This document shows, in pieces, positions 4,555 through 10,388 of a stretch of DNA of 10,388 nucleotides. This DNA is from JBFHRB01 sp041591915. Its GTDB lineage: Bacteria; Actinomycetota; Nitriliruptoria; Nitriliruptorales; Nitriliruptoraceae. A program made the position numbers and the translations under genes. The stretch is from contig JBFHRB010000112.1 in NCBI GenBank assembly GCA_041591915.1, positions 1 to 10,388 on the forward strand, read 5' to 3'. The notes beneath the pieces are model-generated. The model was given only the letters and a program-made list of their open reading frames with translations. It made no database searches and was not told where the DNA came from. Positions within the stretch are counted from its first letter, which is position 1. The number at the start of each line of letters is the position of its first letter.

Positions 4555-7123
4555 GGACGTCGACCACCGGCGCCGAGACGGCGCCCTCGCCGCCGATGAT
4601 CACCAGCTCGGGCGCTCGCCACCCGAGTGCCGTGACCCACGCCGGGTGCTCCTCGGCGCGCCAGGGCGCCGCGTTGGCCTCGTGGCTGATGGGCACGAGG
4701 AGGAGGCGGCCGCCGAGGTGGGCGGCGAGCGGCCCCGCTGACAGCCCGTCGGGGTAGTTGGCCCCCGTCGCGGCGACCAGGACCTGCGCGGGCGACTCGG
4801 TGGACAGGCCCTCGGCGAGTCGGCTCGTGTGCCAGCGGGTCGAGCCCGCGAGCCGGTCGACGGCGTACCCGAGGTCGAGGAGCTGCTGCTCGACCTCTGC
4901 GGGCACGGTCGCGGTGCCACCGGCGATCGTCACGGCCGCCGGCTTCAGGCGGGCGAGCGCGTCTCTGGTCACCTGCGGGACCGTGTCGTCGACGACGAGG
5001 ACGGGCCATGGCGCAGCGGCTTTCGCCTGCCGTGCCGTCACGCCGGCCACGGCGAGTGCATCGGGCCACTCGCGCGTCGGTGCGCCGGGGAAGCGCCCGC
5101 GGACGAGGACCACGCGCTCGACGGGACCCTCGGGCGCGATGTGCTCGGCGATCCTCGCCGCGGTCGCCTCGCGATTGACGCCCTCGAGCCGCGTGACCGT
5201 CGTCACACCCGCGGCCTCGAGGTCGGCGACGACCTGCGGGCTCAGCGCCGCCTCGCCGCCGAGGACGAACGCGGTCGTGGCGCCGAGGCGTTTCACCTCG
5301 TCGCGGACCGGGCCGGCGAGGCCGGTCGGCGGCGTGATGATGAGCGGCGCGTCGTACTTGCCGGCGAGGCCCGAGCCGGCGAGGGCGTCCGCCGGGTTGT
5401 CGTCCCGCGCGATGACGATGTGCTCGGACGACTCCCAGCCGGCTGCCGAGACCGCGACCGAGGTGTCGATGCGGCTCTGCCCCCATTGCCGAGCCGTCCG
5501 GACCGGTGGCGGGGGCTCCGGCGTCGGCTCGGGCTCGGGCTCGGGCTCGGGCGCGTACTCGCCGACATGGATCAGCCCCGACCGGGTGCTGAGCTTGCTG
5601 CGCAGGGACTCTCCGGAATAGCGCTTCGTGACCGTCTCGCCCGCGCCGTCGCGCCCGTACACGACGGCACCGGCGATCCGCTTGGTGCTGCCCTCCGCAG
5701 TGAAGCAGCACGTCGGGCGACCACCCGGGCCTCGGTGCTCGATGACCATGCGCTCGAAGGAGGCGAGCCCGAACCTCGCGGCCAGGTCGGCATTGGTGAA
5801 GCCCTTCGACCACCGCTGGAAGGGGTTCCCGGAGTTGTCCGGGTGCTCCCACCGTGACGTGTCGACCGGCACGAGGTAGCTGAACGCGGTGCCCCAGACG
5901 TGCTTGACGTCCTCGCTCCAGCCGCCGTGCGACGACGAGTAGAACGCCGCCGCGATCCTCACGGTTCCGGCGTCGTCGTAGCGCAGGTACTGGCCGGTCG
6001 TGGCGTCGACGGCGGCGCGCCAGCGACCGCTCGCATCGACGTTCTCGCGCTCCCAGCCCGTCCAGTGCTGGTCGAACGTCGACTTGAACAGGTCGCAGCG
6101 ACAGGTCCCGCTGGGGTGTTCGAGGTAGCCGCCCGTCGCATCGCGGTCCCACACCGACTCGCGCGTGCGGATCGTGGCCTCGGCGTAGCTGGCCCCCGCG
6201 ATCGCCTGGACCTTGTGCGCCTCGACCTCCCAGCTCACCGGGATCTCGTCGAGGCCGTAGAGGTACCGCTGCATGGCGGTCTGGCCGTTGCCGCCGGTGA
6301 TGTACTGGGTGACGTAGGTCGTCGTGCCGTTGATCGACGAGTGGTCGAACTCCGTGAAACCCCACTTCACGCGGAGGCCGCTGGGGTAGGCCGACGAGGT
6401 GACCTGGACGAGTCGGACGACCGTGCCGTCGTGCATCAGGCGCAGGCGGCCCCAGTAGGGGCTGAAGCCGCCCGTCCCACGGAAGTGGCATCCGGCGTCG
6501 GTGCCCGGCGAGCAGGACGCGCCGACCCCCTCGTCCGCCAGCGTGAACGTGCCGTCGCCGTTCGGCCACACGACCCACACACCCCCCGCGGGCTGCGTGG
6601 CGACGGTCGTGCACGTCACCCCGTCGTAGTCGCACATCGTCCAGTCGATCGGGCGGCCACCCGCCGCTGCGGACGTGGTCCTCACGGTCGTCTGATCGGT
6701 ACCGATCTTGCGCAGGTGGACCCGGATGACGCTGCGCTCCGAGGCCACCGGGCCGAGGTGGGAGCCCGTGTAGTAGGTCTGGAGGATCTCGGGGTGCGTG
6801 CAGCCCAGCTTCGCTGCGCCCTGGGCGCCGTACTGGCTCATGCCCACGCCGTGGCCGAATCCGCCGCCGTTGACGACGACGTCGATCGAGCCGTCGTCGA
6901 GCTTCGCCTGGGTCCCGGGGTCGGTGGTGAACGGCAGGTCCATCCCACCGGCGGGCTGGCACCCGCTGGGCGGGGGGTCCTGCGCCAGCGCCACTGACGG
7001 TGACGCGGCCGCGACCAGCAGCGAGGCCAGTAGCGACGCTGCCGCCACGAGGCGAGCGACTCGCCTCGTGACTCCGCCCGCACGCGGAGTGGGCACGCCG
7101 AGCTCAGGCACCAGGCGTCTCAC
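4514..7123 (-). CDS. Secreted SpoIID/LytB-domain protein with three C-terminal CWB2 repeats
   Basis: This 869-residue exported protein has an arginine-containing N-region, a hydrophobic stretch (about 25-46) and a likely signal peptidase site after ALA (45-47). The SpoIID/LytB domain (about 75-520) shows GHGVGMSQYGA (90-100), EILQTYYTGS (112-121), LDEIPVSWEVEAHKVQA (291-307), where E293 aligns with the catalytic Glu of SpoIID glycan hydrolases (EMP motif), ASYAE (311-315), HGGWSED (399-405) and LRSKLSTRSG (507-516). A Pro-Glu linker (525-540) leads to three cell-wall-binding repeat type 2 (CWB2, PF04122-like) units at about 551-640, 643-752 and 756-865, each with an ADALA-, PDALA- or PDGLS-like core and a GG turn. 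The family cleaves denuded peptidoglycan glycan strands or activates amidases. Ten cysteines suggest disulfides. The GTG at 7123 is the first possible start after an in-frame TAA (7136-7138); no Shine-Dalgarno is visible. A role in wall remodelling is inferred. Confidence 0.9.
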   Translation of the reverse strand: MRRLVPELGVPTPRAGGVTRRVARLVAAASLLASLLVAAASPSVALAQDPPPSGCQPAGGMDLPFTTDPGTQAKLDDGSIDVVVNGGGFGHGVGMSQYGAQGAAKLGCTHPEILQTYYTGSHLGPVASERSVIRVHLRKIGTDQTTVRTTSAAAGGRPIDWTMCDYDGVTCTTVATQPAGGVWVVWPNGDGTFTLADEGVGASCSPGTDAGCHFRGTGGFSPYWGRLRLMHDGTVVRLVQVTSSAYPSGLRVKWGFTEFDHSSINGTTTYVTQYITGGNGQTAMQRYLYGLDEIPVSWEVEAHKVQAIAGASYAEATIRTRESVWDRDATGGYLEHPSGTCRCDLFKSTFDQHWTGWERENVDASGRWRAAVDATTGQYLRYDDAGTVRIAAAFYSSSHGGWSEDVKHVWGTAFSYLVPVDTSRWEHPDNSGNPFQRWSKGFTNADLAARFGLASFERMVIEHRGPGGRPTCCFTAEGSTKRIAGAVVYGRDGAGETVTKRYSGESLRSKLSTRSGLIHVGEYAPEPEPEPEPTPEPPPPVRTARQWGQSRIDTSVAVSAAGWESSEHIVIARDDNPADALAGSGLAGKYDAPLIITPPTGLAGPVRDEVKRLGATTAFVLGGEAALSPQVVADLEAAGVTTVTRLEGVNREATAARIAEHIAPEGPVERVVLVRGRFPGAPTREWPDALAVAGVTARQAKAAAPWPVLVVDDTVPQVTRDALARLKPAAVTIAGGTATVPAEVEQQLLDLGYAVDRLAGSTRWHTSRLAEGLSTESPAQVLVAATGANYPDGLSAGPLAAHLGGRLLLVPISHEANAAPWRAEEHPAWVTALGWRAPELVIIGGEGAVSAPVVDVLKASLEAGQQAAG
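5528..5551. repeat. Hexanucleotide repeat encoding the Pro-Glu linker
   Basis: Four perfect tandem copies of CTCGGG (plus strand) encode alternating Pro-Glu residues, 525-532, in the hinge between the SpoIID domain and the CWB2 repeats. The 6-bp unit keeps the reading frame, so slippage would change linker length without destroying the protein. Confidence 0.85.
7046..7070. repeat. Perfect 11-bp inverted repeat inside the SpoIID signal-peptide coding region
   Basis: CACGAGGCGAG (7046-7056) and CTCGCCTCGTG (7060-7070) are exact reverse complements separated by CGA. The repeat encodes residues TRRVARLV of the signal peptide N-region and begins 53 bases after the first base of the GTG start. In the mRNA it would form a very stable hairpin close to the translation start, so it may affect translation. 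It could alternatively be a protein-binding palindrome just downstream of the promoter. Confidence 0.6.
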
Positions 7124-7143
7124 GAGCCACAGGAGTTAACAGT

Positions 7144-7172
7144 CCTCTACGAGGGTAACGGTAGCGTGTCGA
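7144..7172 (-). promoter_or_regulatory. Candidate sigma-70-type promoter for the SpoIID/CWB2 gene
   Basis: Read on the minus strand, TCGACA (7172-7167) matches the -35 consensus at five of six positions. It is followed after 17 bases by TAGAGG (7149-7144), a weak -10. Transcription would begin about 15 bases before the GTG start, leaving a very short leader, in keeping with the missing Shine-Dalgarno. The 164-bp gap from the manB-like stop also supports separate transcription. This rests on pattern matching only. Confidence 0.35.
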
Positions 7173-7287
7173 AGGTAGGGGGACCACAGCCGTGTAGTTC
7201 GCGCGAGGTCCTGCACCTGTTGCCACCGCCGTCCGCCCACCGCCGATCAGACGCGTGTCTGCGCGTGGATCCGACGGCCGGGGCCGT

Positions 7288-8394
7288 TCAGGCCTCCGCC
7301 GGCGGTCGGCGCTCGTCGTTGCGGAGTTCCTCCCCCGCCTCGACGCGCACCCCGCTGCCCAGCACGACGCCACGTCCGAGCCAACAGGCCCCGTCGACGA
7401 ACGAGCCGGGCCCGGCGAGCAGGTCGATCGCACGCGCGCCACCATCGATGACGACCTCGTCATGTGCGATGAGTCCCGGCAGCACGGCGCCCGCGCCGAT
7501 CTGCGCGTTCCGCCCGACGACCGCGTTGGGCCCGACGACCGCACCTGCACCGACCACCGCGCCATCGAGCACGAGGACGGGCCCGCGCAGGTCGGCAGCC
7601 TCGTGCACGTCGGCTCCCGCAGCGACCCGGACGCCGTTGCCGCGGTCCGCCACCGTCTCCACGGACGGCCACGAGAGCTGGCCAGCCAGGGCCATCGCGT
7701 GGCCGTCTCGAAAGCGGTCCGGTGTGCCGAGGTCGGCCCAGACGCCGTCCCAGACGACGCTCTCGATGTGGCCGCCGCGCTCCAGCAGCTCGGGGAAGAC
7801 CTGCCGCTCGAAGCTGAGGCGGCCGCCGTCGTAGGGCTCGAAGACGTCGGGGTTGAGCACGTAGGTGCCGGCGTTGATCGTGTCGTCGTCGAGTGTGCCC
7901 GGCTCGGGCTTCTCCACGAACGCGACGATGCGGCTGCCGTCGCGGACGCACACGCCGAACGTCGAGTTGTCCTCCACTCGCGTCAGGACGAGCGTCGCGT
8001 CGGCCTCCGTCTCACGGTGACGGCGGATGGCGGCCTGGAAGTCGACGTCCGTCAGGATGTCCCCGTTGAGGACGAGGAACGGTTCGTCGAGCCCTCGTGC
8101 GACCTCACGGACACCTCCCGCCGTGTCGAGGGGCTCCGGCTCCGGCACGGTCGCGAGCTCGACACCGAGGCCGCCGGCCACCGGCGTGAGCGCGTCGAAG
8201 GGCGCGGTGTCCTGACCAACGACCAGGTGGACACGTACGACACCGGCCGCCGCCAGTCGCCTGATCACGCCGACGAGGAAGGGTTCACCGCAGAAGGGCA
8301 GCAGCGGCTTCGGCGTGTCGTAGGTCAACGGCTGCAGGCGCGTACCCCGACCGCCCGCGACGATCAGCGCATCCTTGACCGTGTCGTCACTCAC
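7288..8394 (-). CDS. manB: Sugar-1-phosphate nucleotidyltransferase, ManB/RmlA-like with left-handed beta-helix tail
   Basis: This 368-residue cytosolic enzyme is predicted to make an NDP-sugar from a sugar-1-phosphate and an NTP. The N-terminal NTP-transferase domain (about 8-235) has GGRGTRLQPLT (14-24) and PKPLLP (28-33) for nucleotide and phosphate binding, TAGGV (91-95), LNGDILTDVD (109-118) with the likely metal ligand D112, FVEKP (159-163), INAG (173-176) and DLGTP (221-225). The rest (from about 255) is hexapeptide-repeat sequence such as VVGAGAVVGPNAVVG, as in mannose-1-phosphate guanylyltransferases. The length and tail fit mycobacterial ManB (Rv3264c) better than the shorter RmlA, and the position after a WbbL-like gene matches that synteny. 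RmlA-type dTDP-glucose synthesis remains possible. The GTG at 8394 is chosen because it has AGGAG eight bases upstream (8403-8407) and overlaps the upstream stop by 8 bases. The symbol is tentative. Confidence 0.82.
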   Translation of the reverse strand: MSDDTVKDALIVAGGRGTRLQPLTYDTPKPLLPFCGEPFLVGVIRRLAAAGVVRVHLVVGQDTAPFDALTPVAGGLGVELATVPEPEPLDTAGGVREVARGLDEPFLVLNGDILTDVDFQAAIRRHRETEADATLVLTRVEDNSTFGVCVRDGSRIVAFVEKPEPGTLDDDTINAGTYVLNPDVFEPYDGGRLSFERQVFPELLERGGHIESVVWDGVWADLGTPDRFRDGHAMALAGQLSWPSVETVADRGNGVRVAAGADVHEAADLRGPVLVLDGAVVGAGAVVGPNAVVGRNAQIGAGAVLPGLIAHDEVVIDGGARAIDLLAGPGSFVDGACWLGRGVVLGSGVRVEAGEELRNDERRPPAEA

Positions 8395-9307
8395 CAGTCG
8401 TGCTCCTGCCGTGTCGAACACCTGCGATCCAGCCCCAGACGAGCACCAGGGCCACCCACCCGGCCAGCCCGACCCGGACGAGCGGCTGGAGGAGCCGTCC
8501 GATGCCACGGGCGTAGGCACGACCGTAGAAGCGGTCGAGGCTGCGTGCGTGAGCGATGACCATGCGGGCACGCCGCCGTCGCGTTGAGGCGCCGACCGCG
8601 TGGACGACACGTGCCGACGGTGCGAACCGGATCCGCCAGCCCTCCTGGCGCAGCCGGTATCCGAGGTCGACGTCCTCCACGAACATGAAGTAGCCCGGGT
8701 CGAAGCCGCCGACGCTGTCGAACGCCCACCGGCGGAACGCGACCGCGCAGCCCGAGACCCAGTCGACGTCCCGCTCCGCATCAGGGTCGACGTCGGTCTG
8801 GCGGTACGACCGCGTCCACGGGTTCGACGGCAGCCACAGGCCGAGCAGCGCGTGGCCGGCGGCCTGCCCGAGCGTCGGGAACGTCCGCGCGGACGCCTGG
8901 CGGCGGCCGTCCGGGTACAGCACGAGCGGGCCGACGGCGCCGATCTCCGGGCTCTCTGCCATGGACCGGCGCAGCTCGTCGAGGGAGCCCGGCGAGAAGC
9001 GGGTGTCGGCGTTGGCCACCACGACGACCGGCGCCGACGTCCGGGCCACCCCCGCGTTGGCACCCCGCCCGTAGCCCACGTTCGCCAACTCGAGCACCGT
9101 CACGTCCGGGTACGCGGACCGGACGGCGTCGCCCGTGCCGTCCGTCGAGCCGCTGTCCACGACGACGATCTCGTCCGCGCCAGCGTCGGCGAGCGTGGCG
9201 AGGCAGCCGAGGATCTCGTCGCGGGTCTGGTGCGTGACGATGACGACGGCGACGGGCGCATCCTCGTCCGCGACGCTCACCGGTGTTGGTGCCTGTTCCG
9301 CGCTCAC
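8387..9307 (-). CDS. wbbL: WbbL-like family 2 glycosyltransferase (probable rhamnosyltransferase)
   Basis: This 306-residue GT-A-fold enzyme starts its catalytic domain at about residue 19 (VAVVIVTHQTRDE). It continues with VVVDSGSTDGT (48-58), NVGYGRGANAG (76-86), NADTR (99-103, the DXD-like nucleotide-sugar/metal site), DWVSGCAVAFRR (182-193) and GGFDPGYFMFVEDVDLGYRL (200-219), whose E-D pair supplies the likely catalytic base. This last block is typical of WbbL rhamnosyltransferases, which in mycobacteria put rhamnose from dTDP-rhamnose on decaprenyl-diphospho-GlcNAc. A hydrophobic stretch at about 275-297 may tether it to the membrane. The start at GTG 9307 is chosen because it shares GTGA with the preceding stop (4-base overlap); sequence upstream in this frame is antisense-like and arginine-rich. 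Neighbouring rmlD would provide the donor. The linkage and acceptor are not deducible. Confidence 0.85.
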   Translation of the reverse strand: MSAEQAPTPVSVADEDAPVAVVIVTHQTRDEILGCLATLADAGADEIVVVDSGSTDGTGDAVRSAYPDVTVLELANVGYGRGANAGVARTSAPVVVVANADTRFSPGSLDELRRSMAESPEIGAVGPLVLYPDGRRQASARTFPTLGQAAGHALLGLWLPSNPWTRSYRQTDVDPDAERDVDWVSGCAVAFRRWAFDSVGGFDPGYFMFVEDVDLGYRLRQEGWRIRFAPSARVVHAVGASTRRRRARMVIAHARSLDRFYGRAYARGIGRLLQPLVRVGLAGWVALVLVWGWIAGVRHGRSTTGE

Positions 9308-9681
9308 GTGCGCTGCCCGATGCCGACCAGGGAGATCCCGACCATGATCAGTGCGGTGCCGACGTACACGAGCGGCGCGGGACGCTCGTGCAGGACGAGC
9401 ACGCTGAAGGCCAGGATCAAGACGTACCCGAGCGCGACCACGGGGTAGGCGACAGACAGCGGCAGGCGCGACAGCGTGACGAGCCAGAGGATCGCCGAGA
9501 CACCGAACGCGGCCAGCCCGGCAACGACCTGCCACGTCGACAGGACCTTCAGCACGAGCGCGAGAACCTCGCCCATGGCCACCCCGGAGATCTCGCCGAC
9601 CCGATCCATCCCCGACTTGAGCAGGACCTGACCCGTCGTCGCGAGCGCGATCGACGCGACGAGGATGACGATCGTGCTCAC
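9304..9681 (-). CDS. Small four-helix DMT-superfamily membrane protein, ArnE/EmrE-like
   Basis: This 125-residue protein has four predicted helices (about 3-21, 45-69, 73-97, 102-122), the size and topology of small multidrug resistance proteins and of ArnE/ArnF, which flip undecaprenyl-phosphate-aminoarabinose. Telling segments are TTGQVLLKSG (15-24), ILWLVTLSRLPLSVAYPVV and the LHERPA turn before helix 4. When its LLK is aligned with the LMK of EmrE, the proton-coupling Glu14 of drug exporters falls on Ala14, which argues against drug/proton antiport and for an ArnE-like lipid-sugar role. The GTG at 9681 has GAGGTG five bases upstream (9687-9692) and shares GTGA with the rmlD stop; its own stop shares GTGA with the WbbL-like start. 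Such proteins usually work as dimers, and no second subunit is seen here, so a homodimer or a partner elsewhere is likely. Confidence 0.8.
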   Translation of the reverse strand: MSTIVILVASIALATTGQVLLKSGMDRVGEISGVAMGEVLALVLKVLSTWQVVAGLAAFGVSAILWLVTLSRLPLSVAYPVVALGYVLILAFSVLVLHERPAPLVYVGTALIMVGISLVGIGQRT

Positions 9682-10388
9682 TCATGCACCTCGTGGTCAC
9701 CCAGCTCGCCGAGCAACCGCGAGAGGCCCTCGCGCCAGGGCCGCAGCGGCGTCAGGCCGGCCTGGGTCGCGTGGCGATCGGAGAGCACCGAGTACGCGGG
9801 GCGCGGCGCGGGCCGATCGAGCTCGCTCGACTTCATCGGTTGGAGGTCGACCTCGAGTCCGGCGAGCTCGAACGTGGCCGCCGCGAGGTCGAACCACGAG
9901 CACGTCCCCGAGTTCGTCCGGTTCCAGGTGCCGTGCCGACCACCCGCGGCGAGCTCGCGGATCGCGACCGCGAGGTCGCGCGTGAACGTCGGCGAGCCCA
10001 CCTGGTCGTCGACGACCCGGGCGCTTCCCTGCTCACGGCCGACGCGGAGCATCGTCCTCACGAAGTTGCTGCCACGCGCGCCGCAGACCCACGCGGTGCG
10101 CACGATGTAGTGCGCGGGCAGGGTCTGGCGGATGAGCGCCTCGCCGGCGGCCTTGGTGCGCCCGTACTCGCTGACGGGCCCGATCGGGTCGAACTCGGTG
10201 TACGGGCGGGTGCCTGCGCCGTCGAAGACGTAGTCCGTCGAGAGGTGGACGAGCTCCGCGCCGACGTTGCGGCAGGCGCGGGCGAGCCACCACGGGCCGA
10301 GCGCGTTGTCACGGTGGGCACGGTCAGGGTCGCCCTCGCACCCGTCGACGTTCGTCCAGGCCGCGCAGTTGACGACGAGCTCGGGCTC
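9678..10388 (-). CDS. rmlD: dTDP-4-dehydrorhamnose reductase, C-terminal about 236 residues (5' end beyond window)
   Basis: The frame is open from the right edge to TGA at 9678-9680, so the N-terminal Rossmann GxxGxxG part is missing. Visible in order are PELVVNCAAWTNVDGCE (matching the PDVVINAAAYTxVDxAE block), DNALGPWWLA, LVHLSTDYVFDG (10215-10250, carrying the catalytic Thr), TEFDPIGPVSEYGRTKAAGE (YxxxK active-site Tyr and Lys at about 10152-10166), HYIVRTAWVCG, GSNFVRTML and VDDQVGSPTFTRDLA. This is the extended short-chain dehydrogenase that reduces dTDP-4-keto-L-rhamnose to dTDP-L-rhamnose in the cytosol with NAD(P)H. The shorter open frame beginning at 10103 is only its C-terminal part. 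It leads the operon seen here and supplies the donor for the WbbL-like transferase. Confidence 0.92.
   Translation of the reverse strand, partial: EPELVVNCAAWTNVDGCEGDPDRAHRDNALGPWWLARACRNVGAELVHLSTDYVFDGAGTRPYTEFDPIGPVSEYGRTKAAGEALIRQTLPAHYIVRTAWVCGARGSNFVRTMLRVGREQGSARVVDDQVGSPTFTRDLAVAIRELAAGGRHGTWNRTNSGTCSWFDLAAATFELAGLEVDLQPMKSSELDRPAPRPAYSVLSDRHATQAGLTPLRPWREGLSRLLGELGDHEVHE

Noticed and set aside
4263..6962. 899-codon open frame on the minus strand
   Set aside because: It is an out-of-frame shadow of the SpoIID/CWB2 gene and lacks any recognisable motif, whereas the 4514-7123 frame has a signal peptide, catalytic motifs and repeats.
7258..7287. Possible intrinsic terminator after the manB-like stop (short ACGGC/GCCGT and CAGAC/GTCTG stems)
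   Set aside because: The stems are only 5 bp and there is no U-tract; this is too weak to call in such GC-rich sequence.
7255..8559. 434-codon plus-strand open frame opposite the manB-like gene
   Set aside because: It is an antisense mirror of the nucleotidyltransferase, with D, R and V rich low-information sequence.
8395..9063. N-terminal extension of the manB-like frame upstream of 8394
   Set aside because: The sequence before residue VSDDTVKDALIVAGG is serine/arginine-rich and lies in another frame of the WbbL-like gene. The GTG at 8394 has a strong ribosome-binding site.
1..10388. CRISPR, tRNA, rRNA, transposase, integrase or toxin-antitoxin genes
   Set aside because: I looked for regularly spaced repeats, tRNA-like cloverleaf ends, transposase or integrase motifs and paired small genes, and found none.

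Overview
The window is very GC-rich, with strong G/C bias at third codon positions, several GTG starts and tightly packed genes. Together with a rmlD–wbbL–manB-like gene order resembling mycobacteria, and a secreted SpoIID/LytB protein carrying cell-wall-binding repeats, this points to a chromosomal segment of an actinobacterium (Actinomycetota). It may be a lineage outside the mycolate group, but I cannot place it more precisely. No rRNA, tRNA, CRISPR array, insertion sequence or integrase was seen. The region looks like a cell-envelope glycan locus, not a phage or defence island.

Layout. Left block (1-4554): the C-terminal end of a family-4-like glycosyltransferase (+) is coupled by an ATGA overlap to a large polytopic membrane protein of the DUF2142/GT-C type (+). 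A flippase-like LPG_synthase_TM membrane protein (-) follows and converges on that gene with a 159-bp overlap. A second DUF2142-type protein (+), clearly a paralogue of the first, is divergent from the flippase-like gene across a 144-bp spacer. Middle (4514-7123, -): an 869-residue exported SpoIID/LytB protein with a Pro-Glu linker and three C-terminal CWB2 repeats. It overlaps the second DUF2142 gene tail-to-tail by 41 bp, under a strong inverted repeat. Right block (7288-10388, -): a compact operon read right to left. It holds rmlD (dTDP-4-dehydrorhamnose reductase, 5' end outside the window), a 125-residue ArnE/EmrE-like four-helix protein, a WbbL-like rhamnosyltransferase and a ManB/RmlA-like sugar-nucleotide pyrophosphorylase. 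Successive genes overlap by 4, 4 and 8 bases.

Working together (inference): the right operon would make activated sugars (dTDP-rhamnose, probably GDP-mannose or a related NDP-sugar), attach rhamnose to a lipid-linked acceptor, and perhaps move a lipid-linked sugar across the membrane with the small ArnE-like protein. The GT-C-like DUF2142 pair and the flippase-like protein could work on the outer face with polyprenyl-linked sugars, and the SpoIID/CWB2 protein would act on or bind the finished wall. 

There is no gene-free stretch above 300 bases. The two real gaps are 2791-2934 (divergent spacer with repeats and a candidate promoter) and 7124-7287 (a candidate promoter for the SpoIID gene).
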